From contig QWPW01000002.1 in NCBI GenBank assembly GCA_003671025.1, positions 46,299-110,298 on the forward strand: a DNA stretch of 64,000 bases, given 5' to 3'. Below are positions 8,591 through 16,504 of this stretch, piece after piece. The stretch comes from Planctomycetota bacterium (GTDB lineage Bacteria; Planctomycetota; Phycisphaerae; Phycisphaerales; SM1A02). The notes under the pieces are model-generated. The model made no database searches. It worked only from the letters and a program-made list of their open reading frames with translations, and had not been told where the DNA came from. Position 1 is the first letter of the stretch. Every line of letters begins with the position of its first letter. Made by a program: the position numbers and the translations under genes.

Positions 8591-9685
8591 ATGACCGCAG
8601 TGCGAAACTCATTCATCCTCGTTCTCACCATGATCATCTGCGTGGTCGACGCCTCGGCGGCGGGCACGTCGACTGCAACGCTGCGCAGTTCGGTGCGCGT
8701 GGCTCATGGCGCGGTGATTACTCTCGCCGACATCGCAACACTCGACGGCGAGCAAGCGCAATCGGCGGGAACACTGGAAATCGCGCGTGCCGAAAGCGGT
8801 GCGTTTGAAATCAGCGCTGAACAAGTGCGACAGAAATTGGCGGCGCATGCAGGCGCAACTTCATCGACGCAGGCACTGATCACGGTGCGCGGCGAACGCG
8901 TCGTCGTTCGTCCTTCGCGCGGGCGCGCTGGCGAAGTTGCGCTGGCGATGGACCCAGACTCTCGCGCGACAGGAGCAAGCAGCGCATCGGCCACGCGTGC
9001 CGCAGTCAAGGACACGAACACACTTGTCGATCCCAAACTGCATGTCGGCGCATCGACGCCGCTGGGCATCGTCTGCGAAATGCTGCTCAACACGTGGGAC
9101 ACTCAACGCGCCGCGTTGCGCTTGGAAATCAAAGACGCGGATCTGCAACAACTCACGCCGCGCGCGGGATTGCGCTACGAAATCGCGGCAAAGAGTGCGC
9201 TGCGCTCCGACCGCGTCGACTTTGAAGTCATCGCATACACCGGAACAAAGATCACTTCACGCGAGCGCATTCGTGTGCTGCCAAAGCTGGAGTCGTCGGT
9301 CGCGATCATCACCGCTGACACGCGCCGCGGTGCGCATCTTGATGCCGCGTGTGTGCGCAGTGAGACACGCTTCCTTGCGCCATCGATTGCGGCGCGCGTG
9401 GTTGAACCGAACTCGATTGCCGACTCGGTGTTGGCACGCACGCTGCCCGAAGGAAGCATTGTGGAGAGCGATGACCTCGCGCGCGAAGTCACCGTTCATC
9501 GCAACGATCGAGTCATCGTGCGTCGCGAGATCGGCATGATCGCCGTCGAGCTCGAAGCGGTTGCGCTCGAAGATGGATCGATGGGCGACATAATCGCACT
9601 CGAAACTCGCGGAGCTGGCCGCGGACGTGATTCCAAAGCATTGTCCGCTGAAGTTGTTGGTCGCGGACGCGCCGTCGTTCGCTAA
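8591..9685 (+). CDS. flgA: Flagellar P-ring assembly chaperone FlgA
   Basis: A 364-residue periplasmic protein. The N-terminus MTAVRNSFILVLTMIICVVD is a Sec signal peptide with cleavage likely after DASAA. The C-terminal part has the SAF/FlgA pattern: YTGTKITSRERIRVLPKL, RGAHLDAACVRSETRFL, VVEPNSIADSVLARTLPEGS and NDRVIVRREIGMIAVELEAV, ending with GDIIALET. FlgA chaperones FlgI during P-ring assembly. An in-frame TTG at 8573 touches the flgG stop, but the ATG at 8591 is preceded by AAGGA at good spacing and gives a clean signal peptide. It is longer than the E. coli protein (219), the extra length lying in the N-terminal half. No flgI follows in this window. Confidence 0.85.
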   Translation: MTAVRNSFILVLTMIICVVDASAAGTSTATLRSSVRVAHGAVITLADIATLDGEQAQSAGTLEIARAESGAFEISAEQVRQKLAAHAGATSSTQALITVRGERVVVRPSRGRAGEVALAMDPDSRATGASSASATRAAVKDTNTLVDPKLHVGASTPLGIVCEMLLNTWDTQRAALRLEIKDADLQQLTPRAGLRYEIAAKSALRSDRVDFEVIAYTGTKITSRERIRVLPKLESSVAIITADTRRGAHLDAACVRSETRFLAPSIAARVVEPNSIADSVLARTLPEGSIVESDDLAREVTVHRNDRVIVRREIGMIAVELEAVALEDGSMGDIIALETRGAGRGRDSKALSAEVVGRGRAVVR

Positions 9686-9708
9686 CCGTTGGCACGAACC
9701 ACACCGCA

Positions 9709-10560
9709 ATGCGCGTCATCACTGACGCGCGGCGCATCCTAAAACCTCTGCAAAACGCCATGATTTCACCGATTCTCCTCAGCGTCTGTCTCGCCGCCGA
9801 CACCACGGTTTCCTCGCCGCTGCCGACGACGATGCCCGTGACCACGCCTAGCGCGACTGGCACGTACGGCACCGCGACCAATCCCAAGCGCGTCATGCGC
9901 GACGATGAGAAACCGATTGCGCGTGCCACACGATCTCTCACCGTGATCGCGCTCGAGGAACAAGAAGCATCACCGCGCGACCTGCGTGATCCACGAGCGA
10001 CCGACGCGGGATGCATCTTCGCGGTGCAGGAGCCCGAGCCGCGCGCGTTTGCGGTACACGACCTCGTGACCATCGTCGTGAGCGAAGTGAGCAAATCGAA
10101 CAGTGCCGCCGACGCGAAAGCGGAGAAGAGTTACGACATCGAAGCCGCGGCCGATGCATGGATGAATATGGATCCCACTTCGTTCGGCACCGACTTCGGC
10201 TCCACCGTTGACAGCGAAGACTTGCCCATGATCGCAGTCGGTGGTGACAAGAAATTCAAAGGCAAGGGCAACTACGCGCGCAGCGACACGTTCACCGCAC
10301 GAGTCACCGCAGAGATCGTGGAGATTCGTCCCAATGGACTGCTCATCTTCGAAGCGCGTCGCGAGATCGTGAATGACGGCGAGAGCCAAATCATGCAGCT
10401 TTCCGGCAGTTGCCGACCAGAAGATGTTGACGCCAACAACCAAGTGCAGTCACAACGCATCGCCGACGCAGTGATCAAGAAGGTCACCACCGGTGAACTG
10501 CGCGACACTGCGGAGAAGGGCATCGTCGCCAAAATCTTGGACACGATCTTCGCCTTCTAG
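9709..10560 (+). CDS. flgH: Flagellar L-ring protein FlgH
   Basis: A 283-residue outer-membrane ring protein of the flagellar basal body. The FlgH core is clear: VHDLVTIVVSEVSKSNSAAD near residue 118, then GKGNYARSDTFTARVTAEIV near residue 184, NGLLIFEARREIVNDGESQ, and the C-terminal SGSCRPEDVDANNQVQSQRI. FlgH is normally a lipoprotein. Here the signal region (AMISPILLSVCLAADT) has a Cys but a poor lipobox with Val at -1, so lipidation is doubtful. Two starts are possible, the ATG at 9709 (basic N-region) and the ATG at 9760, and neither has a good Shine-Dalgarno. The gene ends the operon and converges on trpC across 29 bases. Confidence 0.88.
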   Translation: MRVITDARRILKPLQNAMISPILLSVCLAADTTVSSPLPTTMPVTTPSATGTYGTATNPKRVMRDDEKPIARATRSLTVIALEEQEASPRDLRDPRATDAGCIFAVQEPEPRAFAVHDLVTIVVSEVSKSNSAADAKAEKSYDIEAAADAWMNMDPTSFGTDFGSTVDSEDLPMIAVGGDKKFKGKGNYARSDTFTARVTAEIVEIRPNGLLIFEARREIVNDGESQIMQLSGSCRPEDVDANNQVQSQRIADAVIKKVTTGELRDTAEKGIVAKILDTIFAF

Positions 10561-10589
10561 CGCGACACGACGGTGCGCCCCACGACGTC

Positions 10590-11396
10590 TTAGGACAACA
10601 ATTCGCGCAGCGCCGCGCCGGGATCAGGCTGACGCATGAGATGTTCGCCCACCAGTGCGATGTGAATTCCATGCGCGCGCAATCGCGCCAAGTCCGCGGG
10701 CGTGCGAATGCCCGACTCACTCACCAGAATGCTGGTGTCCTCGAGCAACTCGGCCAATCGCATCGAATGCTCCAACGAAGTCTTCATCGTGCGCAAGTCG
10801 CGATTGTTGATTCCCAGCAGCGAGTAACTCGCTTGAGGAAATCCCACGATGTTGACGGCGCGCAGCAGGTTGTCGACATCGTGCACTTCGAGCAGCGTGG
10901 TCATTCCCAATTCGGTGGCGAGAATCTGGAAGTCGATGATGTCGCGCTCAGGCAAGACCTCACCGATCAAGAGAATCGCGTCCGCGCCGGCCGCGCGCGA
11001 TTCCCACACTTGATAGATGTCCACCAGAAAATCTTTGCGCAGCACGGGGAGTTTCACCGCGTCGCGAATCATGTGGATGTAGCTCAAATGCCCACCGAAA
11101 TCGACTTCATCGGTGAGGCAGGAGATCGCGCTCGCGCCGTTGGCGGCGTACGACTTCGCGATCGCGACGGGATCGAAGTCCTCGCGAATCACGCCCGCCG
11201 AAGGGCTCTTGCGTTTCACTTCGGCAATGATGTGAGTCTGGTGCGCGTGTCGGCGATCAACGAGCGCGCCGAAAAAATTGCGCGGGCGACCGAGTTCACT
11301 GATGCGCTCCTTGAGCTCTTCAAGAGGAACGGCGGCGCGCGCACGTTCGACTTCTTGGAACTTTCTCGCGACGATGTCTTTCAGAACTGCCTGCAT
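10590..11396 (-). CDS. trpC: Indole-3-glycerol phosphate synthase
   Basis: A 268-residue TIM-barrel enzyme of tryptophan synthesis. Barrel strand motifs are intact: HIIAEVKRKSPSAGVI (catalytic Lys), NGASAISCLTDEVDFGG, LRKDFLVDIYQVWESRAAGA (second catalytic Lys), LLIGEVL, LLGINNRDLRTMKTSLEHS and LVSESGI. The length is standard. It stands alone here rather than in a trp operon, but trpS lies 1.1 kb away on the other strand. The ATG at 11396 begins the usual MQAVLKDIVARK helix. Confidence 0.95.
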   Translation of the reverse strand: MQAVLKDIVARKFQEVERARAAVPLEELKERISELGRPRNFFGALVDRRHAHQTHIIAEVKRKSPSAGVIREDFDPVAIAKSYAANGASAISCLTDEVDFGGHLSYIHMIRDAVKLPVLRKDFLVDIYQVWESRAAGADAILLIGEVLPERDIIDFQILATELGMTTLLEVHDVDNLLRAVNIVGFPQASYSLLGINNRDLRTMKTSLEHSMRLAELLEDTSILVSESGIRTPADLARLRAHGIHIALVGEHLMRQPDPGAALRELLS

Positions 11397-11571
11397 ACGG
11401 TGGCCACACGCAATGAGGGGTCAGATGACGGAACTTGTTGAGGCAAGAGACGGCGACCGTCGCCACAAATCCTAAACGCGCGCGACGAATCGCGTACAAC
11501 CTGCGCCGTGAACGCCGCCGAAATTTTGGAACACGCTGCGCATCATTCGTGGGTGCACGCATGAAACTGCG

Positions 11572-12501
11572 ATGGCCCACCTGATGCGCTTGCTTGCCGC
11601 CTCCATCATCGACACTTCGACGACGGCGCATCAGTCGGCCTCGAGCGCAATCGTTCCTGCGCAAGACGCAGCTGCTCTGGGCAGTCCTGCGACTGATGGG
11701 CCGACGCCGCTGATGTGGATTTTCCTTGCGATTGCCTGCATCGGCGCATGCATCTGCGTCTCGCGACGATCCATCCGCATCCTCAATCCGATCCCATCGG
11801 GCCGACTCCCTCGTGACGGCGCGATCGGTGCAGTCGCGATGTTTCTCTTCTTCGCCGCAGGATCCGTCGGTGCGATTGTGGGCGCACAGTTGTCCGTGGA
11901 TGACGAAGCGTTCGCACGACTCACGCGCGCAACGACGGGCAACATCGCGCAACTGCTCTGTGCAGCAGCGTTCATTCTCTCGCCACTGTTCGTGGTCGCG
12001 GCACGAACGAAGTGCAAAGTTTTGCCGGCAATCACTGCGGGAATCGTGGGCTTCGTCCTCGTCGCGCCGTTGGTGACTGGAGCGGCGCTGCTGGTCAACG
12101 CAGTGTTGACCTTCATGGGTGAACCGCCCGCGCCCACGGTAGCGCACTCGACATTGATCTTGCTGCGCGACAAAGGTGACGTGCTCTTCACCGTGCTGAC
12201 GTTGGCGCAAGTGACTCTGCTTGTGCCTCTCGCTGAAGAGCTAGGTTGGCGCGGATTGCTGCAACCATCGTTACGCGCAGCGGGACTCGGCGCGTACTCC
12301 GCAGTGTTGGTGACCGCGTTGTTGTTCGCGTCGATTCACTGGAGTGTGATTCCCGTCGACGGTCGCGCGGCAGGGCTCATCATGCTCTTTGTGCTAGGAA
12401 TCGCCTTAGGAATGCTGCGCGAGCGCACCGGCGGAGTGCTCGCATCAGTCGTGTTACATGGCGTGTTCAACGCGGCCAATGTCGCGCTTGTCCTTGCATA
12501 A
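11572..12501 (+). CDS. CPBP-family intramembrane metalloprotease
   Basis: A 309-residue membrane protein with about eight hydrophobic segments. The C-terminal half carries the CPBP (CAAX protease and bacteriocin-processing, Abi/Rce1-like) motifs: EELGWRGLLQP (Glu-Glu...Arg), SIHWSVIP (His) and HGVFNAANV (His with Asn), which form the intramembrane metal site. The N-terminal half has membrane helices only. The substrate is unknown; family members process prenylated proteins or peptides. It is divergent from trpC with about 175 bases between. An ATG at 11584 is an alternative start. Confidence 0.8.
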   Translation: MAHLMRLLAASIIDTSTTAHQSASSAIVPAQDAAALGSPATDGPTPLMWIFLAIACIGACICVSRRSIRILNPIPSGRLPRDGAIGAVAMFLFFAAGSVGAIVGAQLSVDDEAFARLTRATTGNIAQLLCAAAFILSPLFVVAARTKCKVLPAITAGIVGFVLVAPLVTGAALLVNAVLTFMGEPPAPTVAHSTLILLRDKGDVLFTVLTLAQVTLLVPLAEELGWRGLLQPSLRAAGLGAYSAVLVTALLFASIHWSVIPVDGRAAGLIMLFVLGIALGMLRERTGGVLASVVLHGVFNAANVALVLA

Positions 12502-12543
12502 TCACGCGCGTGTGCCGATTGCATTTGCCGTAACTTGCGCGCC

Positions 12544-13623
12544 ATGAGTACTGCTTCAGCGAATTCCAACAAGCCGCGCATTCTGACCGGCGACACGCCG
12601 ACTGGAAGCCTTCATCTTGGACATTGGGTTGGCAGTGTGCAACGGCGTGTTGAGTTGCAACGCAGTCACGACTGCTACTTCATCATCGCCAACATGCATG
12701 CGTACACCACGCGCTTGGCCAAGAGTGACGAGATTCGCCGCGACTCGATCGAGATCGTGCGCGACTATCTCGCGATGGGCATCGATCCCGAATGCGCGAC
12801 GATCTTCTTGCAAAGCGAAATCCCCGCCATCGCGGAGCTCACGTTTTTGTTTGCGATGTTGATCCCCTTCAACCGCGTCATGCGCAATCCCACGCTCAAG
12901 ACTGAGATCGAACTCAAGGGTCTCGGCGAGACATACTCATTTGGCTTTCCCCTCTACGCGGTGGGGCAAACTGCGGACATTCTTGCGTTTCGTCCTGTTG
13001 GAGTGCCCGTCGGCGAAGACCAAGTTCCGCACCTCGAACTCACGCGCGAAGTTGCGCGACGCTTCAATCAGATCTTCTGTCATGTCGATGAGCACGCTGA
13101 GGATGCTGATCACACCACGCTCGGCGGGGTGTTCCCTATTCCGCGCGCCGATGTGGGCAAGGTCGGTCGCCTCGGTGGTATTGATGGTGTCAACAAGATG
13201 TCGAAGTCGCTCAACAATGCGATCTACATCAGTGACAGCGCCAAAGAAGTCGAGAAGAAGGTCAAGAAGATCTTCACTGGTCGGCAAACTGCGACCGAAG
13301 CTGGCGACATCAACAATGTGCTCTTTCAGTATGTGCGCACGTTCATCACTGACGCTGCGCGCGTGCAAGAGCTCGAAGAGAAGTACGCCAAGGGCGACAA
13401 CATCGGCGATGGGCACATCAAGCTTGAGGTTGCCGCGGCGATCAATGCGTTGCTCGAACCGATGCGCGAGCGACGCGCTAAGTACGAAGGCAACGAAGAC
13501 CTCGTCATGGAGATCCTCAAAGCTGGCTGCGCGCGCGCGAACATCGTGGCCGAAGAAACACTGGCACGGGTGAAGAGCAAAGCGAATCTCGTGTCATGGC
13601 CGCGCGCGCTGGCCTATGTGTGA
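12544..13623 (+). CDS. trpS: Tryptophan--tRNA ligase
   Basis: From the ATG at 12544 this is a 359-residue class I aminoacyl-tRNA synthetase that charges tRNA-Trp. The HIGH-type motif is TPTGSLHLGHWVGSVQ near residue 16, and the KMSKS loop is NKMSKSLNNAIYI near residue 218. Between them are the usual SEIPAIAELTFLF, GFPLYAVGQTADILAF and VGEDQVPHLELTREVARRFN stretches. The length agrees with long-form bacterial TrpRS. The reading frame extends three codons upstream to a TTG, but the ATG places the core correctly. Confidence 0.95.
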   Translation: MSTASANSNKPRILTGDTPTGSLHLGHWVGSVQRRVELQRSHDCYFIIANMHAYTTRLAKSDEIRRDSIEIVRDYLAMGIDPECATIFLQSEIPAIAELTFLFAMLIPFNRVMRNPTLKTEIELKGLGETYSFGFPLYAVGQTADILAFRPVGVPVGEDQVPHLELTREVARRFNQIFCHVDEHAEDADHTTLGGVFPIPRADVGKVGRLGGIDGVNKMSKSLNNAIYISDSAKEVEKKVKKIFTGRQTATEAGDINNVLFQYVRTFITDAARVQELEEKYAKGDNIGDGHIKLEVAAAINALLEPMRERRAKYEGNEDLVMEILKAGCARANIVAEETLARVKSKANLVSWPRALAYV

Positions 13624-13628
13624 TGAGC

Positions 13629-13650
13629 TCGCGCGACTTGCTTCGCGCGA
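13629..13650. terminator. Possible hairpin between trpS and apaG
   Basis: An eight-base inverted repeat, TCGCGCGA, with a six-base loop lies six bases after the trpS stop, between two convergent genes. There is no run of T on either side, so intrinsic termination is doubtful. Confidence 0.3.
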
Positions 13651-13671
13651 TTCACCTACGTCGGTTTCGTC

Positions 13672-14118
13672 CTACGAAACAAGGTAAAAACGCGCGACCT
13701 GAGCCATGAACGGCTCGCCGTTGCGCTCGAAGGTGAAGTGTCCTTCCATCGTGCCCCACGCCGTGAGCATCGGGCAAAAGCTCGAGTACTCAAAGCTATC
13801 GCCAGGACCAAGTTCAGGATGTTGACCCACCACGCCTGGGCCTTCGATGACGCGCTCTTCGCCGTCGCCGTCGATGATGCACCAGTGTCGATGCGCAAGT
13901 CGGATTCGACTCTCACTCTCGTTGCGCATGGTCACGGTGTAACTAAAGAGAAACCTCTTCTCCGCGCGCGATGATTGACCCGCCATAAACGCAGGGCGAA
14001 CAATGATGCGCACGCCGTCAGTGACGACTTCGGAATTGTGATTGGTCGGAGTGGCAACTGCGGTCATTTCCTGCAGCATAGACAGGGTTTGCGCGCATGA
14101 TGAGGTCACGCGGTTCAT
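13672..14118 (-). CDS. apaG: ApaG-domain protein (Co2+/Mg2+ efflux-associated)
   Basis: A 148-residue single-domain ApaG protein with a beta-sandwich fold. The conserved pieces are GVRIIVRPAFM, RFLFSYTVTMRNESESRIRL, HRHWCIIDGDGEERVIEGPG, VVGQHPELGPGDSFEYSSFC and TAWGTMEGHFTF. ApaG is linked to polyphosphate or nucleotide binding and to Co/Mg resistance, but its biochemical role is unclear. The frame stays open further upstream, but the ATG at 14118 has GGAG eight bases before it. An ATG at 14067 would give a 131-residue protein nearer the family length. It is divergent from asd. Confidence 0.85.
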   Translation of the reverse strand: MNRVTSSCAQTLSMLQEMTAVATPTNHNSEVVTDGVRIIVRPAFMAGQSSRAEKRFLFSYTVTMRNESESRIRLAHRHWCIIDGDGEERVIEGPGVVGQHPELGPGDSFEYSSFCPMLTAWGTMEGHFTFERNGEPFMAQVARFYLVS

Positions 14119-14156
14119 TCGCGATGCTCCCGCGACTGCGATAGACTCGAACTCGC

Positions 14157-15278
14157 ATGATGCAGTTTCACTCCCACCCATCAGTTGCAATCGTCGGCGC
14201 CACTGGTGCCGTTGGTCGCGAAATGCTGGAAATCCTCGCGCAGCGCAAGTTCCCCATGCGTTCGCTGCGACTCTTCGCCTCACCACGATCCGTGGGCACG
14301 CGCATTCCGTTCGCCGACACGTCGATTGCCGTTGAAGCGCTCGAGCATGGAATGCCTAGCGACGTTCTTGGGGACGTTCCTAGGGACATTCCTAGGGACA
14401 TTCCTAGGGACATAGATCTCGTGCTTTTCTCCGCAGGCAAAGGCATTTCCAAAGAGTGGGCGCCGAAGTTTGTCAGCGCGGGCGCGATGGTGATCGACAA
14501 CTCCAGCGCCTTCCGCGCCGATCCCGCGTGCCCGTTAGTCGTGCCCGAAGTCAACGCGCATGCGCTCGAAGCGCTGCGTGCTCCGGCGATCATCGCGAAT
14601 CCCAATTGCTCGACGATCGTTGCGTTGATGGCGGTGACCCCGCTGCATCGCGCGTTGGGCGTGGAGCGCATGGTGGTTGCGACCTATCAAGCCGCTTCAG
14701 GCGCGGGCGCGGCCGCGATGTCGGAACTCGAGAAGCAAGCGCACGCGTTTGTTGCGGGAACGCCGATGGATACCGCGATTTTCGGTCGCCAGTATCTGTT
14801 CAATGTTTTCAGTCACAACTCGGCGATCGGCCCCGATGGCTACAACGAAGAAGAACGCAAACTGCTCACGGAGACTCGACGCATTTGGGAATCTGATTCG
14901 GTGCGCGTGAGTGCGACGTGTGTTCGCGTCGCGACACTACGCGCGCATGCGGAAGCGATTCATCTCGAGTTCGCACGCGCAACGAGTGAAGCGGAAATCC
15001 GCGCGTTGCTCGCTGCGGCTCCTGGCGTGCGCGTCGTCGATGATCGCGCGGCCAATCGATTTCCTGAACCGCTCGATGCAGCAGGCTGCGACGATGTACT
15101 GGTCGGCCGCATTCGTATGGATCCGAGCATCGCGGGAAATCGAGGCGCCGCGCTCTTTGTCTGTGGCGATCAGATTCGCAAGGGTGCGGCGCTCAACGCG
15201 ATTCAAATCGCGGAGTTCTTCCTCCCGCGCAACGCGCCCGCCACTGCGCGCACGTGCCACGCGCCGGCTGCGATTTAG
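14157..15278 (+). CDS. asd: Aspartate-semialdehyde dehydrogenase
   Basis: A 373-residue enzyme of the aspartate pathway (lysine/diaminopimelate, threonine, methionine) that reduces aspartyl phosphate. It shows the NADP motif VAIVGATGAVGREMLEIL, the DNSSAFR stretch, VPEVN, the catalytic Cys in IIANPNCSTIVALMAVTPL, and YQAASGAGAAAM. It is about 30 residues longer than usual. Part of the excess is an in-frame run of four-residue repeats (DVLG-DVPR-DIPR-DIPR) just before DLVLFSAG, encoded by near-identical 12-base units. This is unusual in a housekeeping enzyme, but the frame and all catalytic motifs remain intact. Confidence 0.93.
   Translation: MMQFHSHPSVAIVGATGAVGREMLEILAQRKFPMRSLRLFASPRSVGTRIPFADTSIAVEALEHGMPSDVLGDVPRDIPRDIPRDIDLVLFSAGKGISKEWAPKFVSAGAMVIDNSSAFRADPACPLVVPEVNAHALEALRAPAIIANPNCSTIVALMAVTPLHRALGVERMVVATYQAASGAGAAAMSELEKQAHAFVAGTPMDTAIFGRQYLFNVFSHNSAIGPDGYNEEERKLLTETRRIWESDSVRVSATCVRVATLRAHAEAIHLEFARATSEAEIRALLAAAPGVRVVDDRAANRFPEPLDAAGCDDVLVGRIRMDPSIAGNRGAALFVCGDQIRKGAALNAIQIAEFFLPRNAPATARTCHAPAAI
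14361..14408 (+). repeat. 12-base in-frame tandem repeat inside asd
   Basis: Four 12-base units occur head to tail: GACGTTCTTGGG, GACGTTCCTAGG, GACATTCCTAGG, GACATTCCTAGG, followed by a partial GACAT. They encode DVLG, DVPR, DIPR, DIPR. The last two are identical, which points to recent slippage. Because the unit is a multiple of three, copy-number changes would leave the enzyme in frame. Confidence 0.9.
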
Positions 15279-15667
15279 GCTCATTTGTCGCAATTCTTGA
15301 AGAGTTCCGCGCAGAGAAGTTCTCTGGCGAGCTGGTCTCCATGATTCTCTTCTGATTCTCTTTTGATTCTCCGCCGCCATAAGCGAGGGTCTCATGCCAC
15401 CGGTTCCGGGCGTTCGCAGCCATTCATCTCGGCTCGTTCTGTTTTCTTGGGAGCCCTCCATGCCGATGCCACGCATCTCTGCGCTCGCGGCCACTGGTAA
15501 TGGATCACAATCGCCGCAGTGCCAGGCGATGCCGACGACGTCGATAATTTCATTCTGTCTCTGATCGCGGCTCGATCAGCGCTCACATTGCATGTCGGCA
15601 GGTGGCTTCGCGGAGCACCGAGCGCGCCACGCGTGTTGATGGGTAACTGATGCGCACGACGAAACAT

Positions 15668-15688
15668 CGCTCGCTTCACGAGCGAGCG
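15668..15688. repeat. Hairpin upstream of tRNA-Gln
   Basis: A perfect eight-base inverted repeat, CGCTCGCT and AGCGAGCG, with loop TCACG. It lies about 15 bases upstream of the probable -35 element of the tRNA gene. It lacks a T-tract, so it may be a degraded terminator or a protein site. Confidence 0.4.
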
Positions 15689-15702
15689 CACCAACTGTTG
15701 AC

Positions 15703-15730
15703 TTGAAGATTCGACCACCGAAGCTACTAT
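15703..15730 (+). promoter_or_regulatory. Probable promoter of tRNA-Gln
   Basis: TTGAAG at 15703-15708 and TACTAT at 15725-15730 are separated by 16 bases and match the sigma-70 boxes at four positions each. The -10 ends 13 bases before the mature tRNA start. A stronger -35 (TTGACT at 15698) exists, but its spacing of 21 is too wide. Confidence 0.4.
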
Positions 15731-15743
15731 GACGCGCCTCGTT

Positions 15744-15814
15744 TGGGGATTGGTGTAACGGTAGCACAAGTGATTCTGATTCACTTTGTCCTAGTTCGAA
15801 TCTAGGATCCCCAG
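15744..15814 (+). tRNA. tRNA-Gln (anticodon CTG)
   Basis: A 71-base cloverleaf. The acceptor stem TGGGGAT pairs fully with ATCCCCA, with discriminator G. The D arm is TGGTGTAACGGTAGCACA. The anticodon stem AGTGA/TCACT encloses loop TTCTGAT with anticodon CTG, which reads the Gln codon CAG. The T arm contains GTTCGAAT with stem TCCTA/TAGGA. CCA is not encoded. It is a stand-alone tRNA followed by a strong terminator. Confidence 0.97.
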
Positions 15815-15822
15815 TTACTGCA

Positions 15823-15861
15823 ACACGCGGCGTTCTTGCGAGAACGCCGCGTGTTTCGTTT
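15823..15861 (+). terminator. Intrinsic terminator of tRNA-Gln
   Basis: A perfect 14-base inverted repeat, ACACGCGGCGTTCT and AGAACGCCGCGTGT, with loop TGCG is followed by TTCGTTT. It begins eight bases after the tRNA. Confidence 0.9.
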
Positions 15862-15882
15862 GATGCTCGTGTGTGTTTGCAC

Positions 15883-15919
15883 CGTGATCACACTGTGATC
15901 AGACTGTGATCAGACTGTC
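15883..15919. repeat. 11-base tandem repeat with GTGATCA cores
   Basis: Three near-identical 11-base units (CTGTGATCAGA type) lie between the tRNA terminator and the 3' end of the lipoprotein gene. Each core TGATCA is itself a palindrome. The function is unknown. The period of one helical turn would suit cooperative protein binding, but the location downstream of convergent units makes simple slippage more likely. Confidence 0.6.
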
Positions 15920-15943
15920 TTCGTCGCGCGTCGATTGCCGCGC

Positions 15944-16504
15944 TCAACGACCTTCCGGTCGCGCGAACTGCACGCTGCGAACTCCGCGCAGCCACACGCG
16001 ACCACTTGCATCGCTCGGCTCAAACCACGCGACCAAATCCACGCTCTGCACCGGAAGCGCATCGCTTCCATGATTGGCAAGCAACGAAAGCGTGAACTCG
16101 TAACACGGGCCCGCCAGTGCGATCGAACGCGATGCATGGGCGACTTCCGCCGACATCACCCATTCACGCAGAGGCTCACCGCCGGCCGTTTCCACCGACG
16201 ACGATTGACCGAGGCGATAGATCGAGAAGTGAAATGTCCCCGCACAAAACAGCGGCGCGGGATGCGGTTTGGAGAAGAGATACGCCGTGATGTTCAGCGA
16301 ATCCGGAAAGAGATTTCCATCGCTGTCCGCCGGCTTCGGGCCAAACGTGACTGCCATCGCGTTGGGCATCGTGCCCGCCGGAGCCACCGGACTCAGGGTG
16401 GGTTTGCGCACAGGCGCAGTGCCATCCGACGTGGTGGTCTTCGTTTCACACGCTGTGCCCTGAAGCACGCATATCGCCAACAGTGCGGCGCGAGACACTC
16501 GCAT
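15944..16504 (-). CDS. Lipoprotein coupled to the giant secretin gene
   Basis: A 186-residue protein. MRVSRAALLAICVLQGTACE is a signal peptide ending in a lipobox-like GTAC, so it is probably lipidated at Cys. The mature part has a Thr/Pro linker followed by a beta-rich domain with PDSLNITAYLFSKPHPAPLF, FHFSIYRLG, YEFTLSLLANHG and LVAWFEPSDASGRVW. I recognise no named family, though similar one-domain lipoproteins of unknown role seem common in planctomycetes. Its ATG overlaps the stop of the giant secretin by one base (TGATG), and a GTG lies just upstream, so translation is coupled. By analogy a secretin-associated lipoprotein could act as pilotin, but this fold is not evidently that of known pilotins. 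Confidence 0.7.
   Translation of the reverse strand: MRVSRAALLAICVLQGTACETKTTTSDGTAPVRKPTLSPVAPAGTMPNAMAVTFGPKPADSDGNLFPDSLNITAYLFSKPHPAPLFCAGTFHFSIYRLGQSSSVETAGGEPLREWVMSAEVAHASRSIALAGPCYEFTLSLLANHGSDALPVQSVDLVAWFEPSDASGRVWLRGVRSVQFARPEGR

Larger units (their letters stand above)
15279..15743. other. Intergenic region between asd and tRNA-Gln
   Basis: About 465 bases with no ORF that shows coding bias or a plausible start. It contains an imperfect repeat of TGATTCTC near 15345-15372, a hairpin at 15668-15688 and the probable tRNA promoter at 15703-15730. I see no other RNA gene. Confidence 0.5.

Noticed and set aside
9689-9710. TTGGCACG before flgH as a sigma-54 promoter
   Set aside because: The -24 half is present, but no TTGC follows at the required distance.
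15392-15784. A 130-codon frame on the minus strand between asd and the tRNA
   Set aside because: It overlaps the tRNA gene, has poor codon bias and no recognisable domain.
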